A DNA stretch of 64,000 nt from Actinomyces naeslundii (GCF_001956585.1 NZ_MSRR01000013.1:85930-149929), one strand, 5' to 3'. Positions 1 to 10,028 are shown, counted from the first letter of the stretch. Numbers and translations: made by a program. Notes: generated by a model not told the origin, from the sequence alone.

Positions 1-20
1 GCGAAGAGGCCGGGGCCCCC

Positions 21-124
21 GCATCGAGGGATCCACAAGCTGATATGCCGAAACAGGCCGCTCTGAAGGAAACCTGACTTGCTACGCTACGACGACAACT
101 GAAGCACACCCAGAAAACGGATCG
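21..124 (+). repeat. Upstream segment duplicated at 15290-15394
   Basis: This stretch ahead of the first gene is clearly similar to 15290-15394, ahead of a broken copy of that gene. Shared blocks include GCATCGA, CTGATA-GCCGA-ACAGGCC and CCTGACTT-CTACGCT. TGACTT and TACGCT could belong to a promoter, but the spacing is short and this is inference. The similarity continues into the coding start, so a locus was duplicated rather than a promoter alone. Confidence 0.6.
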
Positions 125-730
125 ATGTCGACTCCCCAGAATCAGCCCCCGTACCAGCAGCCGTACCAGCCTCCCTATCAGGCTGTGCCTCCCTACGGAC
201 AGCAGCGCCCTCGTCCCACCCATGCGGGGAAGCTGGTTGCAGCGATCATCCTGTTCATCACCGGCCCATTACTGGGAGCGTTCATCGCGGGAATCGGTTC
301 CGTCATCGTCGCCGCCAGCATCGCCACCAGTGGAGACGTCATCACCAACGGACAGCAGGTCAGCCTGAGCAGCAACGAGGAACGGACCCTCTACGTACCG
401 GAGGACGCCATCGTCAGCACCTGCACCGTCACCGCCCCTGACGGCAAGGAGGTCCCCGTCTCCCGCAGCACCGGATCGCATATCTCCAACAACAACGGCG
501 ACTACGAATCCGCCCTGACATTCAAAACCGCGAAAGCGGGAAACTACCGCGTCTCATGCGACGACCTGAGCGACACCGATACGGTCCTCGTGGGCGCCGG
601 GCTCACCTTCCGCCCATTCATGTGGTCGCTCATGGCAGGGATCTGCGCCGGCGCGGTCTGCTGGATCATTGCAGCCGTCCTCCTCATCCGACGCCACCGG
701 GCCCTCGCCGCGCAGACTCAAGCGGGCTGA
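125..730 (+). CDS. Membrane protein with Pro/Gln/Tyr-rich N-terminus
   Basis: A 201-residue protein I do not recognise by family. Residues 1-34 are a cytoplasmic-type Pro/Gln/Tyr-rich tail (QQPYQPPYQ-like units). A membrane segment at about 37-65 follows, then a predicted extracytoplasmic domain of about 100 residues with two cysteines (in STCTV and RVSCDD) that could form a disulfide, and a second membrane segment near 167-189 ending in a basic tail. No clear ribosome binding site precedes the ATG. A degenerate second copy of its first about 20 codons lies at 15395, so it belongs to a duplicated locus. The tail resembles those of the LppM-like proteins at 20-28 kb, but the outer domain lacks their TFPG motif. 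Function unknown. Confidence 0.75.
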   Translation: MSTPQNQPPYQQPYQPPYQAVPPYGQQRPRPTHAGKLVAAIILFITGPLLGAFIAGIGSVIVAASIATSGDVITNGQQVSLSSNEERTLYVPEDAIVSTCTVTAPDGKEVPVSRSTGSHISNNNGDYESALTFKTAKAGNYRVSCDDLSDTDTVLVGAGLTFRPFMWSLMAGICAGAVCWIIAAVLLIRRHRALAAQTQAG

Positions 731-801
731 CTCCGACGCGGAACCGCAAGGACACTTTGACCCGAGAGGCATAGCCCTCACAGAAGATCGCGAGCAGTCA
801 C

Positions 802-2370
802 TTAGTACGATGAGTCGATATGCCACTCGTCGATAGCGCTATTGGACGACCGCACCCGTGAGGGCAGCGCAGGCGTCCCCGTTCCAGGAAGAACGATGCC
901 CAACGTCTCTGCGACATATGCCCGAAGATCGACGGCGTGAGGACCAGGCCTGCGAGGTTTCCCCTCCTCCGGGACCATCGCGCCCGCCCGGCGCGACCAC
1001 ACTTTCGCACAAGAGACGCCCGGAGGTTTCTCACCCTCCATCAGAATTACACTCCCCATCGGGATCAGTATATTTGCGACGTCACCTAATTCATCCCGAT
1101 CATGCAACATCTCCCCCTCCACAAGATCTAGATAGATTCGCTTTAAGGCATTTTGATATCGACACAAACGAAAACACATCAAACCCGCCAACACCGGGAC
1201 TTTTATGCCGCGAAACATGAATAGATACATAACAATTAACCACACAATGCACGCACACATTGTAGGCCACGCACCACCCACCCCAAACTTAAGGACCGCC
1301 ACAAAGCTCGGCAATACAAAAGCAGCAATAGAAACTGAAATAAAATTAAAGATGGCCGCAAATCTTGCAAAAGGTTTACTGAGAATAACATTAGGAACGT
1401 CTTCCACCATCAACCACACAAATAAACAGCAAACCATCCCGTACAGTATTGCGAATCCGACAGCGCCCACCCCCGCACAGGCCCACCACGCGAGCCCGAA
1501 CATCACTGCACTAATCGCAAATGTGACAGCATAACCACCCACCGCCCTCGGCACCGACACACGCCCACGACAAGTCATCCATTTAGAGACGCACCCCCAT
1601 CGCACCCACGAGACCACATTCTGCAGCGCCACAGCATAGTCTCGAACCACACCATTTCCACTCGGTCGCGAAAGCAGAGGCAATAGAGCGATCACGCCGG
1701 ACGTGAATATTAGAACTATACCAACAAAAACATCGCCATCGACCTGAATCCCGCAGTATTGAGCCGCAAAAACACTTACCCAAAACGCCACAACCAGGGC
1801 ACCAAAACATGCAGTCAGCACACGCATAAGATCAGCAGCAATATCCTCCCTTCGAGCATCATCGAAAACATCAATCAACCACATCATCCCAACACGCCGC
1901 ACACCCTCGCCTGCAGGGCGTTTATGCTGCCTCCACGAAAGTGCAGCAAGAGCGACCTCCGCACCAGCGACGACAGCACCGACATCCACGACATCCGATC
2001 TAAAACTAGAGCCTGACAAACGGAGTGCCAGATCTAAGAATTCTCCCAGAAAGGAGTCACCAAAGTTTCCCGTCACTAATTTTACCAATAACACACAAAA
2101 TAATGCCGTAATGAGTGACGCACTTACAGAAAGAAACAGGACTCCAGATCCTGACTTAATTCTTGATTTTACTTCTCGATAATCCACATACCCAGCGCGG
2201 TCCTTAGCGCCACCATCAAACTGGCCGCCTCTCACTAGAGACCCAGAAAATCGAGAATGGCGCCCGTCGCCTGCGTTGACAGCAGAACCCCCGAGGAAAT
2301 ACTGACAGTAATGACAGCAACCATGTGATTCGGACTTCTTCTCTGAAGATCTCCAAGACATGATACTCAT
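802..2370 (-). CDS. Polytopic membrane protein of unknown function, A+T-rich
   Basis: A reading frame of up to 522 residues with about eight to ten hydrophobic segments (for example SGVLFLSVSASLITALFCV and TFAISAVMFGLAWWACAGV) separated by short charged loops, and a hydrophilic C-terminal tail of about 100 residues. I recognise no family motif. Base composition is notably richer in A+T than the neighbours between about 1080 and 2400, with TTA, AAT and ATA codons rare elsewhere in the window, which suggests recent acquisition. Start choice is weak: ATG 2370 and the ATG nine bases later both lack a convincing ribosome binding site, and the Cys-rich first 40 residues may not be translated. It converges with the preceding gene. 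Confidence 0.6.
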   Translation of the reverse strand: MSIMSWRSSEKKSESHGCCHYCQYFLGGSAVNAGDGRHSRFSGSLVRGGQFDGGAKDRAGYVDYREVKSRIKSGSGVLFLSVSASLITALFCVLLVKLVTGNFGDSFLGEFLDLALRLSGSSFRSDVVDVGAVVAGAEVALAALSWRQHKRPAGEGVRRVGMMWLIDVFDDARREDIAADLMRVLTACFGALVVAFWVSVFAAQYCGIQVDGDVFVGIVLIFTSGVIALLPLLSRPSGNGVVRDYAVALQNVVSWVRWGCVSKWMTCRGRVSVPRAVGGYAVTFAISAVMFGLAWWACAGVGAVGFAILYGMVCCLFVWLMVEDVPNVILSKPFARFAAIFNFISVSIAAFVLPSFVAVLKFGVGGAWPTMCACIVWLIVMYLFMFRGIKVPVLAGLMCFRLCRYQNALKRIYLDLVEGEMLHDRDELGDVANILIPMGSVILMEGEKPPGVSCAKVWSRRAGAMVPEEGKPRRPGPHAVDLRAYVAETLGIVLPGTGTPALPSRVRSSNSAIDEWHIDSSY

Positions 2371-2586
2371 GTTACTCTGAAATAATTACGGTGACAGTCG
2401 TTTGGAACCAGCAGCACCCCTGCACAACATCAGGTTGCACAGACGAACACCATAGTTTTTCGGCTGTCGAGTACACGAACGTGTCAGCGACGATAGTGTC
2501 CTACAGCAGCTGATGCTCCAGCCCGCCTCTGGCAGTCCTTATTCGACTAGCATCAGCTGACGCTCGGATCCCTGCTCTGAGTACCG

Positions 2587-2721
2587 CTATCTCTGACGAG
2601 GTACCGCCAAGCCAATGTCTCCTCTCGCTTTCTGTATGCCCGCATCTGGAATGGGAATATAGCGGCCGGTCTCACGGGCGGCATAGAGCGCGACACCCCA
2701 GAGCCAGATCACTTCGCAGCG
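2587..2721 (-). pseudogene. C-terminal stub of a TM/PH-like membrane protein
   Basis: About 44 codons before the TAG at 2587 match the C-termini of the two intact paralogues at 15542-16804 and 16831-18087. All three share RCE-IWLWGV, then ETGRYI or a variant, then an acidic DEGMQ/DAGIQ-like segment. Similarity stops just upstream of RCEVIWLWGV and the rest of the about 420-residue protein is absent. The sequence up to the IS21-like left end (2722-2866) is not recognisable in any frame. I infer a third family member truncated by rearrangement near the mobile element. Confidence 0.7.
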
Positions 2722-2871
2722 TCCTCCACTATTGCCCATGACCAGCGCTCCGGGATACTTGGGGTGTGAGACGACGTCGTCACAGACTGGCGGGCTCTCG
2801 TTGGCAAAACAGGTCGCTTCCGGACCAGCCATTCCACGGTGGTCGGCTTGTTGTACCGGCAAGGGTGGTTG

Positions 2872-2957
2872 TGACAACTTGGTTCGGCCCCGTTGTGACG
2901 GCCTGATCTGGCCCCGCGTGCGACTTGCCGGGGTGTTGACGGTCTGAACTGGCCCCA
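2872..2957 (+). repeat. IS21-type left-end repeats L1-L3
   Basis: Three copies of TGAC-N12-CCCC occur at 2872-2891, 2896-2915 and 2937-2956. In each the TGAC and CCCC are the same distance apart. IS21-family ends are known to carry several transposase-binding repeats, the outermost overlapping the terminal inverted repeat. L1 pairs best with the outermost right repeat. Confidence 0.7.
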
Positions 2958-3013
2958 CCCCTTCACGCTGGTCCCCATCACTGGGAACCAGTCGCGAGGG
3001 CAAGGGAGCCAAG

Positions 3014-4681
3014 ATGGGATCACGAGTGCAGCTGTACGCCGACATCCGCCACGACGCGCGAGTCGATGGCCTGTCCATCCGCGAGCTCGCCCGCAAACAC
3101 GGAGTCCACCGCCGCACCGTCCGCCAGGCACTCGCCGCAGCCGAACCCCCACCCCGCAAGAAACCGGTCCGCACAGCACCGCGCCTGGACCCGTACAAGC
3201 CGGCGATCGACGAGATGCTCACCTATGACCTGACCGCGCCGCGCAAGCAGCGCCATACCGCGACCAGGATCCTGGCCCGGCTGCGCGACGAGCACGGCGC
3301 CACCGACCTGTCCTACTCCACGGTGCGGGACTACGTCCGGGTCAGGCGCGCGCAGATCGATCTGGAGGCCGGGCGCCGGGTGGAGGCGATGGTGCCGCAG
3401 GACCACGCCCCCGGCGCGGAGGCCGAGGTCGACTTCGGCGAGGTCTACGTCATCCTGGACGGCGTCAAGACCAAGTGCCACATGTTCGTCTACCGCCTGT
3501 CCCACTCCGGCAAGGCCATCCACCGCGTCTACCCGACCGGCGGACAGGAGGCCTTCCTCGAAGGACACATCGAGGCCTTCCACGCCCTGGGCGGCATCCC
3601 CACCCGCCACATCCGCTACGACAACCTCACCTCCGCCGTCGTCCAGGTCATCCACGGCGGCGACCGGCTACGCGACGAGAACGAACGCTGGGTGCTGTTC
3701 CGCTCCCACTACGGCTTCGACGCGTTCTACTGCCAGCCCGGCATCGACGGCGCCCACGAGAAAGGCGGCGTCGAGGGCGAGGTCGGATGGTTCCGCCGCA
3801 ACCACCTCACCCCCATGCCCGAAGTCGCCACCCTGGACGAACTCAACGACAAGATCCGCGCCTGAGAGCACGACGACAACACCCGCCGCATCACCGGCCA
3901 CGCCAACACGATCGGGCAGGACCACCACGCCGAGCTGCCCCACCTGGCACCGTTGCCGGCCGACGACTTCGACCCCGGCCTGATCCTCCACCCCCGCGTC
4001 GACCGCTCCGCCCTGATCACCGTCCGCATGGTCAAGTACTCCGTCCCCGCGCACCTCATCGGCCAACGCGTCCGCGTGTCCCTGCGGGCCTCGTGCGTGG
4101 TCGTGTTCGAGGGCCGCACCGTCCTCGCCACCCACCCTCGCCTCGGCACCCGTGGCGTGACCCGGGTCGAGCTGGACCACTACCTCGAAGTGCTGCGGCA
4201 CAAGCCCGGCGCGTTCCGCGGCTCCACCGCCCTCGCGCAGGCCCGCGCCGCCGGAGCATTCACCGCGGCCCACGACGCGTTCTGGGCCGCGGCCCGCAAG
4301 ACCAGCGGCGACGTGGCCGGAACCCAAGCGTTGATCGACGTGCTCCTGCTCCACCGATCCCTCCCGTCCGACGCGGTGATCGCCGGCATCACCTCGGCCC
4401 TGTCGGTGGGCGCGATCAGCCCCGACGTCGTCGCCGTCGAAGCCCGCCGCCATGCCACCACCCACACACCCGCCCCAGCCAGCCAGACCAGGGGCGGGAC
4501 GGTCGTGAACCTGCCACCCCGACGCCCCACCAACCCGCACCAGGTCATCGCGCACCTGCCCGAAGACACCCGGCCCCTGCCCACCGTCACCGCCTACGAC
4601 GAACTCCTGTGCCGACGCCAACCCGATCCCGCCCCGGCCCCCGCCGAGACTCACCACCACACCCCGACAGGAACCCCATGA
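3014..4681 (+). pseudogene. istA: IS21-family transposase istA with an in-frame stop
   Basis: The frame opens at ATG 3014 after GGGAG, runs 283 codons, meets TGA at 3863-3865 and continues in the same frame to 4681, so the ancestral product is about 555 residues. The N-terminus has a helix-turn-helix (SIRELARKHGVHRRTVRQAL). The DDE catalytic core lies before the stop: Asp in AEVDFGE, Asp in RYDNLTSAV and Glu in EKGGVEGEVGW. The C-terminal DNA-binding and beta-barrel part (VDRSALITVRMVKYSVP onward) lies after it. The stop falls in LNDKIRA-stop-EHDDNTRRI, where relatives usually have Trp, so a TGG-to-TGA change is the simple explanation. The final codons overlap istB by ATGA. Whether the product is lost or read through at low level cannot be told. 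Confidence 0.85.
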
Positions 4682-5493
4682 CCACCACCAGCACCAGCCG
4701 TCCCGAGAGCCTTCGCCGTCGTCAGGGCCTCACCGAGCAAGCCGCGCAGGCCGCGATCGACCAAGCCTGCCGCCGGCTTCGGCTGCCCACGATCCGCGCC
4801 GTCGTCGACGACGCCGTGACGGCCGCCACCAAGGAACAACTCACCTACCAGGGCTTCCTCGCCGAACTCCTCCTGGCCGAGGTCGACGACCGCGACCGCC
4901 GCTCCACCCTGCGTCGCATCAAGAGCGCCGGCTTCCCCCGCGAGAAATGGCTCGCCGACTTCGACTTCACCGCGAACCCCAACATCAACCCGGCCACCAT
5001 CAACGAGCTCGCCACCGGCGACTGGATCCGCCGCGGCGACCCGCTGTGCCTGATCGGGGGCTCCGGCACCGGCAAGTCCCACCTGCTCATCGCGCTCGGC
5101 ACCGCCGCCGCCGAGCAGGGCTACCGCGTCCGATACACCCTCGCCACCCGGCTCGTGAACGAGCTCGTCGAAGCCGCCGACGAGAAACAACTCACCAAGA
5201 CCATCAACCGCTACGGCCGCGTCGACCTCCTCGTAATTGACGAGCTCGGCTACCTGGAACTCGACCGGCGAGGCGCCGAACTGCTGTTCCAGGTCCTCAC
5301 CGAACGAGAGGAGAAGAACGCCATCGCGATCGCCTCCAACCAGTCCTTCTCCGCCTGGACCGACACCTTCACCGACCCCCGCATGTGCGCAGCAATCGTC
5401 GACCGCCTCACCTACAACGCCACCATCATCGAAACCGGCACAAACTCCTACCGCCTCGCCCACACCCGAGCCCGGGCATCTGTGATGGGGTGA
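4678..5493 (+). CDS. istB: IS21-family helper ATPase IstB
   Basis: A 271-residue AAA+ ATPase that in IS21-type transposition binds DNA with ATP and activates the IstA transposase at the target. The Walker A motif GGSGTGKSH is near residue 127 and Walker B LLVIDELG near 183, followed by a sensor-type IASNQSF segment. Length is near normal for the family. The ATG overlaps the istA stop as ATGA, implying translational coupling. A longer open frame starting at 3475 is only an Arg/Pro-rich shadow of istA. The gene ends 25 bp before the convergent copA stop, with no element end between them. Confidence 0.92.
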   Translation: MTTTSTSRPESLRRRQGLTEQAAQAAIDQACRRLRLPTIRAVVDDAVTAATKEQLTYQGFLAELLLAEVDDRDRRSTLRRIKSAGFPREKWLADFDFTANPNINPATINELATGDWIRRGDPLCLIGGSGTGKSHLLIALGTAAAEQGYRVRYTLATRLVNELVEAADEKQLTKTINRYGRVDLLVIDELGYLELDRRGAELLFQVLTEREEKNAIAIASNQSFSAWTDTFTDPRMCAAIVDRLTYNATIIETGTNSYRLAHTRARASVMG

Positions 5494-5518
5494 ACAACGA
5501 CCGGCTGGGCTCTTGGGG

Positions 5519-7996
5519 TCAGCGGTGACGGCGCAACCGCAGCGAGTTGGTGATCACGCTGACCGAACTGAGGGCCATGGCGGCGGCCGCGATGACGGGC
5601 GACAGCAGCCAGCCAAAGGCCGGGTAGAGGGCGCCGGCGGCCAGCGGGATACCGACCACGTTGTACACGAACGCGAAGACCAGGTTCTGGCGGATGTTGC
5701 GCATCGTGTCGACCGACAGGTCGCGGGCCTTGACCAGGGCGGCCAGGTCACCGCCGAGCAGGGTCACGTCGGCGCTCTCGATGGCCACGTCGGTGCCGGT
5801 GCCCATGGCCACACCCACGTCGGCCACGGCGAGGGCGGGGGCGTCGTTGACGCCGTCGCCGGCCATAACGACCGTGTGGCCCTGGGCCTGCAGGGCCTGC
5901 ACGTGGCCGTGCTTCTGGTCGGGCAGGACGTCGGCGACGACCTGGTCGATGCGCAGCTCGTCGGCGATGGCCCGGGCGGTGGTGGCATTGTCGCCGGTGA
6001 GCATGACGACCTTCATCCCGCGCCGACGCAGGTCCTCGATCGCGCCGGCGGTGGTCGCCTTGAGCGGGTCGGCGATGGCCAGCACACTGGCGGGCCTGCC
6101 GTCGACGGCCACGACGATCGCGGTCGCGCCACGGCGACGGTAGGCCTCCACCACGGCGTCCAGGGCATGGGTGTCGACGTGCTGGCTGCCCAGGAAGGCG
6201 GGGCTGCCGACGAGCACGTGCTGACCGTCGACGGTGGCGCTGACACCGCCACCCGGGTGGGCGGCGAAATCGCTGGCCGCCGGCACCGTGCGTCCCGTCT
6301 GGCGGGCAGCATCGACCACCGCCCTGGCGAGGGGGTGTTCGGAGCCGGCCTCCACAGCCGCGGCGAGCAGCAGTGTCCGGGCATCCTCGTGGCCGTCGAC
6401 GCCCTGCTGGTCGACCAGGCTGGGGCGGCCCTGGGTGAGGGTACCGGTCTTGTCGACGACGAGGGTGTCGACCTTCTGCAGTCGTTCGAGGGCCTCGGCG
6501 TTCTTGACCAGCACGCCCTCGCTGGCGCCGCGCCCGACCCCGACCATGATCGACATTGGCGTGGCCAGACCCAGCGCACACGGGCAGGCGATGATCAGCA
6601 CGCTGACGGCGGCCACGATCGCGAACGGCAGCCGCGGCTGCGGCCCGATCGCCAGCCACAACCCGAAGGTGGCCAGGGCGACGGCGATCACGACCGGCAC
6701 GAACACCGCCGAGATCTTGTCGACCAGTCCCTGGATCGGAGCACGGGACCGCTGCGCCTGGGAGACCAGGTCGACGATCCGGGCCAGGGTCGAGTCGGCG
6801 CCCAGGCCAGTGGCCTCCACCACCAGGCTGCCGCCCTGGATGATCGTGCCGCCGATGACCCGGTCACCGGGGCTCTTGTCGACCGGAACCGGCTCGCCGG
6901 TGATCATCGACTCGTCCACATACGCGTGACCATCGACCACGGTGCCGTCGGCCGGCACCTTCTCGCCCGGCCGCACCCGGCACCGATCGCCCAGCTGCAG
7001 CTCGGCGGCCGGCACGTCGGTCTCGGTGCCGTCGGCCCCGATGCGGTGCGCGGTGGCCGGTGACAGGTCGAGCAGGGTGCGGATCGCACCGGAGGTCTGG
7101 TCGCGGGCCCGCAGCTCGAGGACCTGGCCGAGCAGCACCAGGGTGATGATGACTGCCGCGGCCTCGAAGTAGGTGCCGACCCGGCCGTCCATCGCCCGCA
7201 TCCCGGACGGGAACAACCCCGGCGCCAGCACCGCGACCACGCTGTACAGCCACGCGGCACCGACACCCAACGACACCAGGGTGAACATGTTCAGGTGACG
7301 GCTGACCACCGACTTCGCGCCGCGCACGAAGAACGGCCACCCAGCCCACCACACCACCGGCGTCGACAGGGCCAGCTCGAGCCACGGCGCGACGCTGCCG
7401 GGCAGCGCACGCCCCAGCACCATGGGAACCATCACCATCGCCACCAGCGGCACGCTCAGCACCGCCGCCACCCGGAACCGGCGACGCATGTCGACGAGCT
7501 CCTGGTTCGGGCCGTCGTCGAGCCCGGCCGAGACCCGCTCCAGCGCCATGCCACAGATCGGGCAGTCACCGGGGCCGTCGCTGCGGACCTCGGGGTGCAT
7601 CGGGCAGGTCCAGTCCCCTGCAGCGACCGCACCGGCCACCACCGCCGGCTCGCCGGTGGGGTGCTGGTGGTCGTGGTGCTGTGCGGCCGGCGCGTCCCCA
7701 CCGTCGGCGGGTTGCAGGAACATCCCGCACTTGGGGCAGCGTCCCGGGTGGTCGCTGGTCACCTCGGGGTGCATCGGGCAGAGCCACGTGCCCTTGTCGT
7801 GGGTGTCGTGCTGCTGGGCATGTCCGTTCTGGCGGCCGTGTCCGTGCTGGTGGGTGGCGGGTGCAGCGTCGGCATCGACGAGGAACATGCCGCACTCGGG
7901 GCAGCGGCCGGGCTGGTCGCTGGTCACCTCGGGGTGCATCGGGCACGTGTAGCGGGTGGTGTGGTCGTGGGTGGCGGTGGCTGCCGGGTGGTTCAT
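5519..7996 (-). CDS. copA: Copper-exporting P1B-type ATPase with three N-terminal metal-binding modules
   Basis: An 825-residue inner-membrane ATPase that exports Cu(I) from the cytoplasm. Three short heavy-metal-binding modules carrying CPMHPEV and CPxCGM motifs lie at about residues 16-41, 71-96 and 129-153, joined by His-rich linkers. There is no classical HMA domain with CxxC. The ATPase core has TGE at 367-369, the transport motif CPC at 471-473, the phosphorylated Asp in DKTGT at 515 and GDGVND at 713-718. The last helices contain the YN and MALSSVSV signatures typical of Cu(I) pumps. Start ATG follows GAGGAG. It lies 45 bp after the small membrane protein gene and is probably co-transcribed with it under the operator at 8439-8456. 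Confidence 0.93.
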   Translation of the reverse strand: MNHPAATATHDHTTRYTCPMHPEVTSDQPGRCPECGMFLVDADAAPATHQHGHGRQNGHAQQHDTHDKGTWLCPMHPEVTSDHPGRCPKCGMFLQPADGGDAPAAQHHDHQHPTGEPAVVAGAVAAGDWTCPMHPEVRSDGPGDCPICGMALERVSAGLDDGPNQELVDMRRRFRVAAVLSVPLVAMVMVPMVLGRALPGSVAPWLELALSTPVVWWAGWPFFVRGAKSVVSRHLNMFTLVSLGVGAAWLYSVVAVLAPGLFPSGMRAMDGRVGTYFEAAAVIITLVLLGQVLELRARDQTSGAIRTLLDLSPATAHRIGADGTETDVPAAELQLGDRCRVRPGEKVPADGTVVDGHAYVDESMITGEPVPVDKSPGDRVIGGTIIQGGSLVVEATGLGADSTLARIVDLVSQAQRSRAPIQGLVDKISAVFVPVVIAVALATFGLWLAIGPQPRLPFAIVAAVSVLIIACPCALGLATPMSIMVGVGRGASEGVLVKNAEALERLQKVDTLVVDKTGTLTQGRPSLVDQQGVDGHEDARTLLLAAAVEAGSEHPLARAVVDAARQTGRTVPAASDFAAHPGGGVSATVDGQHVLVGSPAFLGSQHVDTHALDAVVEAYRRRGATAIVVAVDGRPASVLAIADPLKATTAGAIEDLRRRGMKVVMLTGDNATTARAIADELRIDQVVADVLPDQKHGHVQALQAQGHTVVMAGDGVNDAPALAVADVGVAMGTGTDVAIESADVTLLGGDLAALVKARDLSVDTMRNIRQNLVFAFVYNVVGIPLAAGALYPAFGWLLSPVIAAAAMALSSVSVITNSLRLRRHR

Positions 7997-8041
7997 GGGT
8001 TGCTCCTCGAGACGGTGCTGCCGGTGGATGGCGGGCGGTGG

Positions 8042-8356
8042 TCAGTGCTGGGATCCGTGGTCCATCATGCGCATCATCAGCCACATCATGAGCATGCAGC
8101 TGATGGCGGGCACGAGGGCGGCCAGGACACCGCCGGCGGCGAGGCTGGCACGTCCGGCCCACAGGTAGCCGGCGACCACGAGCAGCATCGGTGCGCACAT
8201 CAGCAGGTGCATCCAGTGGTGGGACTTGCCGTGCTGGTGGGAGTTGCCGTGCTGGTGGGTGGTGCTGGTGGGGTCCTGGTCGGTCATTGGGCCGGTAAGG
8301 GGCTGGCGGGGGGCCTCGCCGAAGGAGCGGGGGGCCTGGTCGGGGCTCGTGTACAT
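8042..8356 (-). CDS. Small His/Met-rich membrane protein of the copper cargo
   Basis: A 104-residue protein starting MYTSPDQ, chosen because AAGGA lies six bases upstream; the longer frame to 8530 has no such signal and would cross the operator. Residues about 30-50 are His-rich (HQHGNSHQHGKSHHW). Two hydrophobic segments follow (HLLMCAPMLLVVAGYLW and GGVLAALVPAISCMLMMWL), and the C-terminus is Met-rich (MRMMDHGSQH). It resembles the small DUF2933-like proteins found beside copper pumps; this is recall, not a search. Position as first gene of the copA unit suggests periplasmic or membrane copper buffering or delivery to CopA. Confidence 0.75.
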   Translation of the reverse strand: MYTSPDQAPRSFGEAPRQPLTGPMTDQDPTSTTHQHGNSHQHGKSHHWMHLLMCAPMLLVVAGYLWAGRASLAAGGVLAALVPAISCMLMMWLMMRMMDHGSQH

Positions 8357-8438
8357 GGCGTGTCCTTGTCTGCTCGGGGAAGGGGTTTTCCTTCCACTTC
8401 CACGGTGACGGGGCGAGGTCAATGAGCTCGCGAGGTTT

Positions 8439-8456
8439 GGTGAAGGTCTGGTCAAG
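8439..8456 (-). promoter_or_regulatory. Putative response-regulator operator upstream of the copA unit
   Basis: GGTGAAGGTCTGGTCAAG on the plus strand is two half-sites 11 bp apart. It closely matches 10072-10089 and 12703-12720. Two half-sites about one helical turn apart is the usual layout for OmpR-type regulators. It lies about 85 bp upstream of the 8356 start. Confidence 0.6.
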
Positions 8457-8543
8457 CTCTGCAGACGGCGATGGTGAGGCTGCCGCAAGGGGGCAGCCGC
8501 GCCATCAGGGCAGGCGTGGGTGGCCGACATCGGCCGGGAGATG

Positions 8544-10028
8544 TCAGTAGCGCAGGGTCGTCATCATGCCGAGTTCGGCGTGGTAGATGTTGTGGCAGTG
8601 CAGCATCCAGGTGCCGGGGTTGTCGGCCTGCAGGTCGGCCTCGACGGTCTCCATGGGGCGGATCAGGACGGTGTCCTTGCGCAGCCCGTCGCTGCCGGGC
8701 AGGGCCCAAGTGTGGCCGTGGATGTGCATGGGGTGGGCCATCATCGTCATGTTCGTCATCCGCAGCCGCACGCGCTGGCCGCGGCTGAGCGCCAGTGGGG
8801 TGTCCTCGCCGAAGCGTTTGCCGTTGAGGCCCCACGCGTAGGGCTTCATCTGGCCGTTGAGTGCCACGTCGAGGGTGGTGTCGGGCTTGCGGTCGGGCAG
8901 TCGGGCGCTGTCGGCGGGCTTGAGCTGGGTGGTCAGCAGGGCCTTGCCGTCGAGTTCTGCGATGCGGGTGTCCGGGGCCGGGACGTTGCCGGAGCCGGTG
9001 CGCACGATGGCGCGGGCCAGGGTGCCCTTCTTGCCCTCGGGCGCGGCCTGCAGCACGAACACGCCGTCGCCGAGGGTGATGGTCGCATCCAGTCGTTCTC
9101 CCATCGCGAGGTAGACGGCGCTGGCCTGGGTGGGGGTCACAGGGAACCCGTCGGTGTGGGTGACGGTGAGTCGATGGCCCTGCAGGGCGAGCTTGAAGAT
9201 GGTGTCGGAGGAGGCGTTGACGACGCGCAGTCGTACCTTCTGCCCGGGCTTGGCGGTCAGGGTGCGGGGCGCGGCGGGGACGCGGCCGTTGACGAGGTAG
9301 TGGGGGTAGGTGACGTCCCCGGCGTCACCCAAGGGTGACATGCCGTGGTCCATGCCGCCCATGTCGTGGTTCATGCCGCTGGACACGGTGCCGTTCTGGG
9401 CCTTGAACGCGGCGAGGATGTCATCGGGTGAGGTGCCCACGCCATCGGCCCAGTCGTCGAGGGTGATGATCCACTCGTGGTCGTAGCGGCCGGGTTCAGC
9501 GGGGTCGTCGATGACCAGCGGCCGGTACAGGCCGCGGTCGATCTGCACCCCGGTGTGGGGGTGGAAGAAGTAGGTGCCGGGGTCGGGGGCGACGAACTGG
9601 TAGGTGAAGCTGCTGCCGGCCTCGATGGGTTGCTGGGTGACGCCGGGCACGCCGTCGCTTGGCTGGCGCAGCGCGATGCCGTGCCAGTGGACGGAGGTGC
9701 TGGTGGGAAGCTTGTTCTCGACGCGGACCTGCAGCAGGTCTCCGGCGCGGGCCCGCAGGACGGGGGCGTCGAGGGTCTCGTCGTAGGCCCAAGTCCTGGC
9801 TGTGACGCCGCCCAGATCGAGGGTGACCGGCCGGGGCGTGAGGACGTGGTTGACGGTCTTCGTGCCGGGGGCTGCGACCAGCGGGGTCTGGCTGGGGATC
9901 GTCAATGGGGAGTTCGGCGCGGCGGGTGCTGCGGCCGGGGTGTTCTTGGCGCCGCAGGCGCTCAAGGCCCCTGCCGAGGCCAGGCCGAGACCGGTGAACA
10001 GGACGTGGCGGCGGGAAAGTGTGTTCAT
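8544..10028 (-). CDS. Multicopper oxidase, Tat-exported, probable Cu(I) oxidase
   Basis: A 494-residue CueO/laccase-like enzyme expected to oxidise Cu(I) to Cu(II) outside the membrane using oxygen. The N-terminus SRRHVLFTG followed by a hydrophobic stretch and LSAC (Cys25) combines a Tat-like twin Arg with a possible lipobox. Copper ligands are visible as HWHG (114-117), FFHPH (154-158), HPMHIHGH (432-439) and HCHNIYH (477-483) with Met488 nearby, covering the T1 and trinuclear sites. A Met/His-rich insert (MNHDMGGMDHGM) near 220-235 resembles those used by cuprous oxidases. It is a separate unit with its own operator at 10072-10089. An SD-like AAGG sits only two bases from the ATG, so initiation may be weak. 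Confidence 0.92.
   Translation of the reverse strand: MNTLSRRHVLFTGLGLASAGALSACGAKNTPAAAPAAPNSPLTIPSQTPLVAAPGTKTVNHVLTPRPVTLDLGGVTARTWAYDETLDAPVLRARAGDLLQVRVENKLPTSTSVHWHGIALRQPSDGVPGVTQQPIEAGSSFTYQFVAPDPGTYFFHPHTGVQIDRGLYRPLVIDDPAEPGRYDHEWIITLDDWADGVGTSPDDILAAFKAQNGTVSSGMNHDMGGMDHGMSPLGDAGDVTYPHYLVNGRVPAAPRTLTAKPGQKVRLRVVNASSDTIFKLALQGHRLTVTHTDGFPVTPTQASAVYLAMGERLDATITLGDGVFVLQAAPEGKKGTLARAIVRTGSGNVPAPDTRIAELDGKALLTTQLKPADSARLPDRKPDTTLDVALNGQMKPYAWGLNGKRFGEDTPLALSRGQRVRLRMTNMTMMAHPMHIHGHTWALPGSDGLRKDTVLIRPMETVEADLQADNPGTWMLHCHNIYHAELGMMTTLRY

Noticed and set aside
3475..4677. Long open frame reading into istB
   Set aside because: Almost all Arg, Pro and His with no domain: it is an alternative frame of istA; istB begins at 4678 with the ATGA overlap.
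5494..5518. Right end of the IS between istB and copA
   Set aside because: The 25 bp contain no copy of the terminal repeat in either orientation.
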